Origin: Streptomyces sp. NRRL WC-3618
Lineage (GTDB): Bacteria; Actinomycetota; Actinomycetes; Streptomycetales; Streptomycetaceae
Direction of reading: 5' to 3'
Assembly: GCF_001280005.1 (NCBI RefSeq)
Contig: NZ_LGDW01000248.1
Location: 38,728 to 102,727, forward strand
Length of the DNA stretch: 64,000 nucleotides
Shown: positions 17,925-25,104 of the stretch, piece after piece
Position numbering within the stretch: the first letter of the stretch is position 1
How the letters are laid out: each line of letters begins with the position of its first letter
The notes under the pieces: generated by a model
Told to the model about the DNA's origin: nothing
Databases searched by the model: none
What the model saw: only the letters and a program-made list of their open reading frames with translations
Translations under genes and position numbers: made by a program

Positions 17925-18844
17925 CGCAACCACTGCCGTACCCGTTGCGCCAGTGCCTGTGCCGTCAGCCCGAAGTGCTCGTAGAGGAATTCGGCGGGGC
18001 CGATGGGGGCGAAGACCTGCGGTATGCCGATCTGCAGGACGGGTACGGGGGTGGTGCGTACGACGACTTCGGCGACCGCGCCGCCGAGGCCGCCGTTGAT
18101 GACGTGGTCCTCGGCGACCACGAGTCGGCCTGTCTCGCGGGCCGCTGTGGCGATGGCCTCGGCGTCGATCGGCTCGATGGAGCCCAGGTGCAGGACGCGG
18201 GCGTCGACGCCGTCCTCGGCGAGGAGGTGGGCGGCCTCGACGAGTCTGGTGGTGAGCAGGCCGCTGCCGATCAGGGTGACGTCGGTGCCGTCACGCAGCT
18301 GGGCTGATCCGCCGAAGCTGAAGGTGTGGTCGGGCGGGAACAGTTCGGGGGTGTGGAGTTTGCTGACGATCCGGATGTAGACCGGGCCGTCGTGGGTGAG
18401 GGCTTCGTCGAGTGCGGCCACGGTGTCGCGGGGGGTTGCCGGTGCGAGGACCTTCATACGGGGGATGGCGCGCATCCACGCCAGGTCTTCGACGGCGTGG
18501 TGGGTGCCGCCGAGTGCGCCGTAGGCGAGTCCGCTGACGAAGCCGCAGAAGACAACGTTGGCGTTGGTGTAGGCGGCGTTCTTGATCTGTTCGAGGGCTC
18601 GTGAGGCCATGAAGCAGGAGGCGGAGTAGACGAACGGGCGTAAGCCGCTGTTGGCGAGGCCGATCGAGACGCCGACCAGGTTCTGTTCGGCGATACCGAC
18701 GTCGATGAAGCGGTGGGGGAATTCGGCCTGGAAGCCGAGTGCGGAGTGGGTCTCGGCGGAGTCGTTGTTGACGACGCAGATCCGCTCGTCCTTGTGTGCC
18801 AGCTCGAGCAGGGCGGCGGAGAACGCGGTGGCGCAGTCAGTCAT
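17921..18844 (-). CDS. Transketolase C-terminal subunit (pyrimidine-binding and C-terminal domains)
   Basis: 307 residues covering the pyrimidine-binding and C-terminal domains of a split transketolase. The catalytic Glu is in GIAEQNLVGVSIGLA, near residue 65; the late VVAEDHVINGGLGG is typical of this subunit. Start ATG 18844 has GAGGAGG seven bases upstream and overlaps the other subunit gene by 8 nt, favouring equimolar synthesis of a heterodimer. The pair matches the heterodimeric thiamine-dependent ketotransferase of phosphonothrixin biosynthesis. A primary-metabolism transketolase would be a single chain of about 700 residues with pentose-phosphate neighbours, which are absent. Confidence 0.9.
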   Translation of the reverse strand: MTDCATAFSAALLELAHKDERICVVNNDSAETHSALGFQAEFPHRFIDVGIAEQNLVGVSIGLANSGLRPFVYSASCFMASRALEQIKNAAYTNANVVFCGFVSGLAYGALGGTHHAVEDLAWMRAIPRMKVLAPATPRDTVAALDEALTHDGPVYIRIVSKLHTPELFPPDHTFSFGGSAQLRDGTDVTLIGSGLLTTRLVEAAHLLAEDGVDARVLHLGSIEPIDAEAIATAARETGRLVVAEDHVINGGLGGAVAEVVVRTTPVPVLQIGIPQVFAPIGPAEFLYEHFGLTAQALAQRVRQWLR

Positions 18845-19658
18845 TGGGGGCCTCCTCAAGCTCCTGGAGCGCTTGCTGTAGAAGTTCCGGCGTGATCCGG
18901 CGGCTGTGCCATTCGAGGTTGCGTTCCATGAAGGACACGCCCTTGCCCTTGGTGGTGGAGGCGATGACGCAGGTCGGTTTGCCGGCGGTGAGCGGCGCGG
19001 AGCGGAACACGTCGAGCAGGGCGTGCATGTCGTGTCCGTCGACGGTGCGTACCTCCCAGCCGAAGGAGCGCCATTTCTCGTCGAGGGGTTCCAGGGCGTT
19101 GACGTCTTCGGTGCTGGCGCCTTTTTGGGCGAGGTTGCGGTCGACGACCGCGACGAGGGTGTCGAGGTTGCGGGAGGCCGCGAGCATGGCGGCTTCCCAG
19201 TTGCTGCCTTCCTGGAGTTCGCCGTCGCCGGTCAGGACGAAGGTTCGTCGGGTGGAGCCCTGGATACGGGCGCCGAGTGCGGAGCCGACGCCGAGGGAGA
19301 GGCCGTGGCCGAGTGAGCCGGTGTTGAACTCGATGCCGGGCACTCGGGTGGAAACCACGGTGCTCAGGCGCGAGTTCCGGCCGCCGAAGGTCGCCAGTTC
19401 TTCTTGCAGGAGCAGGCCCTTCAACGCCAGCACGCTGTACATGGCGGCGGAGGCGTGTGCCTTGCTGAGGATGAACCGGTCCCGGTCCGCGTCGTCGGGT
19501 CCGCCACGAAGCACGCCGAAGTAGAGGGCGCACAGGATGTCCATGGCGGACAGATCCGCACCGATATGGCCGATGCCGGCCTGGCTGACGGTGGTCAGCG
19601 CGAGCGCGCGGGCCCGCGCCGCCTGAGATCGCACCAGCGCCACGTCTTGCAACAACAC
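18837..19658 (-). CDS. Transketolase N-terminal subunit (diphosphate-binding domain)
   Basis: 273 residues forming the ThDP diphosphate-binding half of a split transketolase: SKAHASAAMYS and GSLGHGLSLG supply active-site histidines, and GDGELQEGSNWEA is the Mg/ThDP motif. Start is GTG 19658 behind AAAGGGA. It is followed with an 8-nt overlap by the C-terminal subunit. An 82-nt gap, holding two small tandem duplications, separates it from the PEP mutase gene, the only sizeable break inside the run from the MFS gene to the end of the cluster. Confidence 0.9.
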   Translation of the reverse strand: MLLQDVALVRSQAARARALALTTVSQAGIGHIGADLSAMDILCALYFGVLRGGPDDADRDRFILSKAHASAAMYSVLALKGLLLQEELATFGGRNSRLSTVVSTRVPGIEFNTGSLGHGLSLGVGSALGARIQGSTRRTFVLTGDGELQEGSNWEAAMLAASRNLDTLVAVVDRNLAQKGASTEDVNALEPLDEKWRSFGWEVRTVDGHDMHALLDVFRSAPLTAGKPTCVIASTTKGKGVSFMERNLEWHSRRITPELLQQALQELEEAPND

Positions 19659-19681
19659 TATGTCCCTTTCTGGTCATGCCT

Positions 19682-19736
19682 GATGGAACGTCAGATGGAA
19701 CGTCGGGCAGTGGGGGAATACGAGTGGGGGAATACG
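19682..19736. repeat. Two adjacent small tandem duplications between pepM and the transketolase genes
   Basis: A 12-bp unit (GATGGAACGTCA/G) occurs twice at 19682-19693 and 19694-19705. A 14-bp unit (AGTGGGGGAATACG) occurs twice at 19709-19722 and 19723-19736. Together they fill most of the 82-nt spacer and look like replication-slippage duplications. Confidence 0.85.
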
Positions 19737-19740
19737 GCTG

Positions 19741-20601
19741 TCAGACGCCGAGCTGCTGCCACTCGTCGAGCTGCTGGAGGTCGAAGACGTCCTTGACCCC
19801 GGAGATGTTGTCCTCCAGGTGAGCGGTGTGGCCCGTCTCGTAGATCGACTGGAAGGTGGAGCGCAGCGAGGTGATCGTCGCGCGCAGCCCCTGGTTCGCG
19901 TAGATGACGGCCGAGACACCCGCGGCCCGGGCGTCGTCCGCGTGCCAGTCGGGGTAGGTGGTGGGTACCACGACGACGGGCAGCCGGTCGTTCCAGAGGC
20001 CGAGGAATTCGAGGACCTGGTCCTTGGTCTTCTGCTTCGAGTGGACGAGCACCGCGTCCGCGCCGGCGTCGGCGTAGGCGCTACACCGCTCGAGGGCCTC
20101 GTCGACACCGAGTCCGCTGATCATCGCCTCCGTGCGGGCGATGACGAAGAAGTCGTCGGTCCGCTGGGCCTTCTTCGCCGTCTCGATCTTGTGGGCGAAG
20201 GCGCTCACGTCCAGCAGAGCGTGATCGGCGGTGGCGAAGCTGTTCATCTTCGGGAAGATCTTGTCTTCGATGCTCACCGCGGTGATGCCGGCGCTCTCGT
20301 ACTCGGCCACCATGTAGGCGACGTTCATGCTGTTGCCGAAGCCGGTGTCGCAGTCGGCGACGACCGGCACGGAGAGCGCCTTCTGGATGTGGGCGGCCGC
20401 CTCCAGATAGTCCGTCATGCTCAGGAGGCTGGCGTCGGGGAGGCAGCGCGCCGCGGAGATCTCGAAGCTCGACGCCCACACGGCCTGGAAGCCGCTCTGC
20501 TCGGCGATGCGGCCCCCCAGGGAGGAGTGCGCACCGGCGATCCTGGTGAGGGGGTTGTCGGCCAGGACCTGCCGGAACGACGGGTAGCTGTTGCGGATCA
20601 T
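19741..20601 (-). CDS. pepM: Phosphoenolpyruvate mutase
   Basis: 286 residues. Converts PEP to phosphonopyruvate, forming the carbon-phosphorus bond that starts almost all phosphonate pathways. The diagnostic mutase motif EDK-x5-NS is present as EDKIFPKMNS at about residues 112-121, which separates true mutases from isocitrate-lyase relatives; the metal-binding DCDTGFGNS (about 85) is also intact. ATG 20601 follows GGAGGAG and shares ATGA with the stop of the transporter gene. The equilibrium favours PEP, so a coupling enzyme is required. No decarboxylase is coded, and the dehydrogenase half of the adenylation fusion is the best candidate. Confidence 0.96.
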   Translation of the reverse strand: MIRNSYPSFRQVLADNPLTRIAGAHSSLGGRIAEQSGFQAVWASSFEISAARCLPDASLLSMTDYLEAAAHIQKALSVPVVADCDTGFGNSMNVAYMVAEYESAGITAVSIEDKIFPKMNSFATADHALLDVSAFAHKIETAKKAQRTDDFFVIARTEAMISGLGVDEALERCSAYADAGADAVLVHSKQKTKDQVLEFLGLWNDRLPVVVVPTTYPDWHADDARAAGVSAVIYANQGLRATITSLRSTFQSIYETGHTAHLEDNISGVKDVFDLQQLDEWQQLGV

Positions 20602-21893
20602 AAGGTCTCCTCCGGTACGGCGACATCAAGGGATGCCGCCGGGTCCAATGGGGTGTTTCGGGTGAAGGCCCACCCGGCGCCAAGGCCGGTGACGAGGAAC
20701 AGCGCGGCCAGGATCAGCCAGCCGGTGGCGCCGAGACTCATCGTGAGCACGGTGATGAGAGCGGGGCCCAGAAACTGCTGGAGGCCCCGCGCGAGAGCGA
20801 ACACGCCTTGGTACTCGCCCATGCGGTCGGGGGGTGGCAGGGCGAAGGCCAGTCCCCAGCTGCCCGATGCCTGGGCCAGCTCGCCCAGGGTGAGCGCGAT
20901 CAGCGAGGGCACCAGGAACACGGTGGCCCAGATCGCTCCTCTGCCCCCGGACAGTGCGAACAGCACGCAGGCGACCGCCAGCAGCACTCCTGCCCGTACG
21001 AGCAGGCGACCGGAGCCATGCACGGTTTCCGAGCCCCTGCTCGCGACGCTCTGGAAGAGCACCACCATGATCGTGTTGAGCGCGATCAGAACGGCCGTCA
21101 GGGCTCCGGGGGCGCCGGTCCGGTGGACGATCCACAACGGCATGCCCACCGTCAGGACCGGCAGATAGAACTCCAGCAGACCACTGAGCCCGGTCGCGAG
21201 CAGAAAGCGCCGGTCCCTGATCGCGGCCCAGGACCGTTTGGCGGGCGCCGTCGGAGCGGGCTCCGTCCCGGCCGGCTGCCGAAGCCGGAAGGCGATGACG
21301 GCACAGCTCAACTGCAGTACCGCGTTCGCCGTGGTGACCGCGATGAAGGCGGATCGGCTGCCGTCGGCCAGCGCCAGGCCCGCCATGGCCGCCCCGCCGG
21401 TGAAGCCGAGATTGAAGAGGCTGCGCATCTGGGCGCGCACCCCTGAGGCCTTGGCCTTGCCGAACAGAGCGTGGATCAGGGCGCCGCGCAGCGGGCCGCC
21501 GGCCCCGGTTTCACAGACCCCGATCAGGGCCGCGACGACAGCGAACTCGGCAACGTTGTCAACGAAGGGGTAGACGAAGAACAGGGGGCCGAGCAACGCG
21601 TAGCTGATGGCCAGCGGAACGCCTGCCCCGAACCGATCGGCGATCCGGCCGACCGGCATCGAGCAGAGGAAACCGCAGACGCCCGCGATCGACATGGCGA
21701 ATGCCAGTTGGTCTGCGGAGAATCCCGCGGTCCGGGTGAAGAAGATCACGCTGGACGTGAGGAACAGACCTGTGCCGAGCGACTGAGCGAGCGTCAGGGC
21801 GGCCATCGGGCGGGCCGCGCCAGGCTCGGGGACCAGGTCGCGCAGGAGGTCGAGGGATAGGCCGAGTGTGGCAGGCAGGGGGCTTCTGGGCAT
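20598..21893 (-). CDS. MFS transporter, probable phosphonate exporter
   Basis: 431 residues with about 12 hydrophobic segments and a central charged loop near residue 210 (PAPTAPAKRSWAAIRDRRF). The N-half loop PVGRIADRFGAG is the usual MFS motif-A position. It is coupled to pepM by a 4-nt overlap, so export or self-protection for the cluster product is the natural role. Its start lacks a strong ribosome site (GGGGATCCCTC before ATG). The substrate cannot be read from sequence. Confidence 0.88.
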   Translation of the reverse strand: MPRSPLPATLGLSLDLLRDLVPEPGAARPMAALTLAQSLGTGLFLTSSVIFFTRTAGFSADQLAFAMSIAGVCGFLCSMPVGRIADRFGAGVPLAISYALLGPLFFVYPFVDNVAEFAVVAALIGVCETGAGGPLRGALIHALFGKAKASGVRAQMRSLFNLGFTGGAAMAGLALADGSRSAFIAVTTANAVLQLSCAVIAFRLRQPAGTEPAPTAPAKRSWAAIRDRRFLLATGLSGLLEFYLPVLTVGMPLWIVHRTGAPGALTAVLIALNTIMVVLFQSVASRGSETVHGSGRLLVRAGVLLAVACVLFALSGGRGAIWATVFLVPSLIALTLGELAQASGSWGLAFALPPPDRMGEYQGVFALARGLQQFLGPALITVLTMSLGATGWLILAALFLVTGLGAGWAFTRNTPLDPAASLDVAVPEETL

Positions 21894-22204
21894 GAGGGAT
21901 CCCCGTTCACAGCGGGAGGGTTACGGATCAGCCGACCGCGAGGAGTTCCCTGGCGGACGGTGGCTCCGGGACGGACCGACGGACGAAAGAGGCTGACTTC
22001 GGGCAACGCCCTGACCCCGTCACGCCGTTGATGCTGTGGGGGGGGGCAGCGCTCGGTGGGGCCCGGTGTGCTGAGCCGGAAGCAGATCCACCCGGACGTG
22101 TTCGCCCGGCCGGGCATTCCGCTCCATCGCGATCTGCCGGCACTCTCCACCGACACACAGTCCCCGTAGCGGTGCGGGTCCGCCCCTGCGCGGCAACTCC
22201 TCGG
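21894..22204. other. 311-bp spacer between the carrier-protein gene and the MFS gene
   Basis: No convincing gene on either strand: the open frames here have no domain or ribosome site. It contains a run of nine G (22038-22046). It may be scar tissue from a lost gene or a leader for an internal promoter of the MFS-pepM unit; I see no clear -35/-10 pair or strong stem-loop. Confidence 0.5.
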
Positions 22205-22444
22205 TCAGACCTCTTCGAAGAGCTCCGGCTTTTCCACCGCCTCCGCGAGCTGTCTGACAGTGCTCCGCCGAAGAACTCCGGAACGCGGCATGGGCAGGCC
22301 CGCATCGATCGCGCGGGTCGCGATTGTCAGCGCCATGAGCGAATCACCGCCGAGATCGAAGAAATCGGCGTCAATATCGGTGACAGGCTCGCCGAGAGCT
22401 TCTTCCCAGAGGCGGGAAAGCGTTTGGACAATGCTCTCGTTCAA
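22205..22444 (-). CDS. Free-standing peptidyl/acyl carrier protein
   Basis: A 79-residue carrier protein with the 4'-phosphopantetheine attachment serine in LGGDSLMAL (about residue 35). It begins with TTG at 22444, AGAGGA lying about nine bases upstream; no better in-frame ATG or GTG exists. It is the first gene of the phosphonate cluster, separated from the rest by 311 nt. The adenylation domain of the fusion protein has no carrier of its own and the condensation protein needs one, so this is the likely shared carrier. Confidence 0.88.
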   Translation of the reverse strand: MNESIVQTLSRLWEEALGEPVTDIDADFFDLGGDSLMALTIATRAIDAGLPMPRSGVLRRSTVRQLAEAVEKPELFEEV

Positions 22445-23017
22445 TATGTCGATCCTCTCGAATCCGCCGCCGGGGCAAGTGCGTACCCAGGTCGATGGTG
22501 TACGTGCTTTCGGGTTGGACTGCCGACGGAAATTGATCGCATGAATGACCGTTCACGGTAAACCGAAGCTACTGCGAGATGATGCCACTGGCATAATCCA
22601 GACACAAGACAGCCACCAGATAAGCTCCGAAGTGTCCGATTCGCACAGCTCACCCCTTTTCCTAACACCCCCGAATTCGCACCACAAACGAAGAGCCTTT
22701 GCAATGTCAATCGCCAGGCCGGCAAGCCCCCACCGGTCGAGATCGATCCTGACCAGAAATCTGGAAGGTGTCAAGAAAACAAACTTCAGGCAAAGGTTGG
22801 GCTGGCTGAACGCAAAAAAGCATTTGCACGGAAGGAGGTGTTTGAATCCGATGTCCGCTTTGGGGATGATGGCCTAATCGCTTCGGATGGATGGCCAGAA
22901 GGTCATTACACCGGCAATGGCTCGGATGGAATTCCGCCCCTCCTGGTTCCCTTCAGGCGCGGTTTGTTTCGACAGCGCTGAAGTCGCGCACGAGAACAGC
23001 TGCTAGCGTCCCGCCAC
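22445..23017. other. AT-richer divergent control region upstream of the phosphonate cluster
   Basis: 573 bp without a convincing gene, visibly richer in A and T than its surroundings. It separates the minus-strand cluster from the plus-strand cupin gene. It holds a minus-strand promoter candidate at 22746-22774 (separate entry), another TTGACA on the minus strand at 22705-22710 with only a weak -10, a perfect AAGGAGGTG followed by an eight-codon frame (22851-22877, plus), and a TAGCGT -10 box for the cupin gene at 23004-23009. Confidence 0.6.
22746..22774 (-). promoter_or_regulatory. Candidate promoter of the phosphonate cluster with an inverted repeat in the spacer
   Basis: On the minus strand TTGACA (22769-22774) and CAGGAT (22746-22751) are separated by exactly 17 bp, a near-consensus vegetative promoter reading toward the carrier-protein gene. 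The spacer contains CCAGATTTCTGG (22753-22764), a 5-bp inverted repeat around two bases, where a repressor could sit. The predicted leader is about 290 nt. Confidence 0.6.
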
Positions 23018-23407
23018 GTGAATGACAGCGTGTACGTGGGTAACGCAAGCAAAGATGCGGTACTGGACCGAGGGTGGCTCCTGGGGCACTTCAAGGACGT
23101 CGACGATCCGCGTCACTGCGAGGCGGTGGAGATCAAGTGGGGTGTCCACCGCCGTGGCGATGAACGCCCGCAGTGGGTGAAAGGTGAGCAACGCACAGCT
23201 CTCCTTGTTCTCATCAGTGGGCGCTTCCGTGTCGAACTCCCGGGCCGGAACGTCCTTCTGGAGCAGCAAGGTGACTACGTCGTATGGGGGCGCGGAGTCG
23301 ACCACTCATGGTTTGCAGAGGAAGAATCGGTGGTGCTGACCGTTCGGTGGCCGTCCGTGCCCGGCTACGCGGTGACAGAGCAGAATCAGGGGCGCCCGCA
23401 GACCTGA
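23018..23407 (+). CDS. Small cupin-fold protein
   Basis: 129 residues with a single cupin barrel: AVEIKWGVHRRGD, ISGRFRVELPG and GDYVVWGRGVDHSWFAEEES resemble cupin motifs 1 and 2, with a metal-ligand-like His near residue 100. Similar actinobacterial proteins are often labelled signal peptidase I, wrongly: there is no Ser/Lys dyad or membrane segment. Start GTG 23018 has no ribosome site but TAGCGT ends eight bases upstream, so a leaderless mRNA is likely. It diverges from the phosphonate cluster; a link is possible but unproven. Confidence 0.75.
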   Translation: MNDSVYVGNASKDAVLDRGWLLGHFKDVDDPRHCEAVEIKWGVHRRGDERPQWVKGEQRTALLVLISGRFRVELPGRNVLLEQQGDYVVWGRGVDHSWFAEEESVVLTVRWPSVPGYAVTEQNQGRPQT

Positions 23408-23507
23408 TCATGGTCCCGGTCCGCCACCGTATGCCGAGCCGCTGCCTCCTACGCGCGGGAGCAGGGCGCGGGAGGCAGCGGCGACGCGGGGCCGAGCGCC
23501 TGGCGGG

Positions 23508-23672
23508 TCACGCGGCGGGCATCAGCCCGACATCGCGAACCGGAACTGTCGCGACAGGCGCAGGGACGAGCTGCTCGATGGTCCTCCAAGTCGCCACGAA
23601 GCCCTCGGGCCTGTTCCACTGACGCGGGTCCCGGACGAAGTCGACGAGCCGCTCTTCCTCGCTCGCTGTCAT
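23508..23672 (-). CDS. Small hypothetical protein coupled to the MBL-fold gene
   Basis: A 54-residue frame starting at ATG 23672, which overlaps the TGA of the MBL-fold gene as ATGA. The sequence begins MTASEEERLVDFVRDPRQW and contains a mostly charged helix followed by a Pro/Val-rich tail. No family is recognised. The overlap and Streptomyces-like composition support a real, translationally coupled gene, but it could be a chance frame. Confidence 0.5.
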   Translation of the reverse strand: MTASEEERLVDFVRDPRQWNRPEGFVATWRTIEQLVPAPVATVPVRDVGLMPAA

Positions 23673-24898
23673 CGATCGCCCGCAAGGTCGAGATCGTGCC
23701 TGGGGGCCTCGGCGGCAGCCTGCGTCGACCGGGGCCGGCGCCACGGGTGAGCGAGAGGAGAGGACACCCCACGCCACCAAGGGTCGGAGGGCAGCTTCCC
23801 CGCAGGTTCGAACGGCTCACCCGGCCGCGGGAGCGCCACCGCCTGGCCGGCCTCCTCGGCCGCGTCCTTCGTCCACTCCCCCGGCTCCGCCCAGGCGTGC
23901 ATCGCCAGCTTGAAGGTCCCCCAGTGGATCGGCAGCAGAACCCCGCCCGGTCCGCCTCCCTGCAGGTCAAGATGAGCCTGGACCCCGTTGGCCGGCGACA
24001 TGTGAATGTCCGGCCAGGCTCCCGGCAGCGGCGTGCGGTCCGTGCGGTCCTTGGGCCAGAACTCGCTGTAGGCCCCGATCTGGATCATCGTGGCGTCGAA
24101 CGGACCATGGTCGGCGCCGATGTCCCGGAAGCCCTCGAAGTACCCGGTGTCGCCGCTGTGGTAGACGCGGTGTTCCGCACCGGCGACGACCCAGGAGGCC
24201 CACAGGGTGTGCTGGGTGTTGCGCAGGCCACGGCCGCAGAAGTGGCGGGCCGGGGTGGCGGTCAGGGTGAGTCCGCCGACCTTCGTCGCCTCGTGCCAGT
24301 CCAGCTCGCGCAGCCGGCCGGCCGACACACCCCAGCGCTCCAGGTGGGCGCCGACCCCCAGGGGCACCGCGAACAGCGTGTCCGTGCCGGCCAGCGCCTT
24401 GATCGTGGGCATGTCCAGATGGTCGTAGTGATCGTGCGAGATGACGACGACGTCGACCGGGCCGAGCGCGGCCAGCGGAAGCGGCACCGGATGCAGCCGC
24501 TTGGGCCCGGCGAAGGCGAACGGCGAACAGCGCTCGCCCCAGACCGGGTCGAAGAGCACGCGCTGTCCGTCGATCTCGGTGAGCACGCTGGAGTGACCCA
24601 TCCAGGTCAGCCGGAGACCGCTGACGGGAGGCTTGGCGAGGTCGGCGAGCGTCGTGGCGTGCACCGGCACCGTGCCGGCCGGGGCGCGGCCGACCCGGTC
24701 CTCCTTACGCAGGGAGGACTTGGCGAACTCGAGCATGGCGCCGTCGGGCCTCGGGGTGCCCGGGGGGTTCTGGAACACACCGTCCGCGAAATGCGGCGAT
24801 CTGCGGATCCGCGCCAGGCGCTCCCCATTCGGGTCCGCACCGAAGGCCTCGGGCCGCAGTGCGCGCAGCCTGGAGTTCGGAGGGGGAAATCCGGTCAC
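23669..24898 (-). CDS. MBL-fold metallohydrolase (UlaG/NAPE-PLD-like)
   Basis: 409 residues. Metal motif ISHDHYDHLD (about 155-164), then PARHFCGRG, the SGDTGYF aspartate, and late IHWGTF histidine make a complete dinuclear site. The N-terminal TWMGHSSVLTEIDG followed by FDPVWGERCSPF is characteristic of the lipid-phosphodiesterase-like branch. The C-terminal 60 residues are Pro/Arg-rich. Start GTG 24898 has GGAGG five bases upstream. It diverges from the dehydrogenase gene at 25105. The substrate is unknown; hydrolysis of a phosphodiester or lactone is consistent with the family. Confidence 0.9.
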   Translation of the reverse strand: MTGFPPPNSRLRALRPEAFGADPNGERLARIRRSPHFADGVFQNPPGTPRPDGAMLEFAKSSLRKEDRVGRAPAGTVPVHATTLADLAKPPVSGLRLTWMGHSSVLTEIDGQRVLFDPVWGERCSPFAFAGPKRLHPVPLPLAALGPVDVVVISHDHYDHLDMPTIKALAGTDTLFAVPLGVGAHLERWGVSAGRLRELDWHEATKVGGLTLTATPARHFCGRGLRNTQHTLWASWVVAGAEHRVYHSGDTGYFEGFRDIGADHGPFDATMIQIGAYSEFWPKDRTDRTPLPGAWPDIHMSPANGVQAHLDLQGGGPGGVLLPIHWGTFKLAMHAWAEPGEWTKDAAEEAGQAVALPRPGEPFEPAGKLPSDPWWRGVSSPLAHPWRRPRSTQAAAEAPRHDLDLAGDR

Positions 24899-25104
24899 GG
24901 TACCTCCAGGTGGAGTCGGTCAGGATTTCCATTATGGTCGCCGCCTACGACACTCCGGAGGAATGCGCGGGGCAGCCGGGTCTTTCCAAGGAAAGACCAA
25001 GGTTCCGACGCCGAACGGCTCCGGAAGGCGACGCGACGTGGCCGCACGCACACGTGCGGCGCATCCACGGACTCAACTGAACGGCGAGTCAGTATATTGC
25101 GCGC

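Noticed and set aside
23018..23407. Signal peptidase I
   Set aside because: No membrane anchor and no Ser/Lys catalytic motif; the sequence reads as a cupin barrel.
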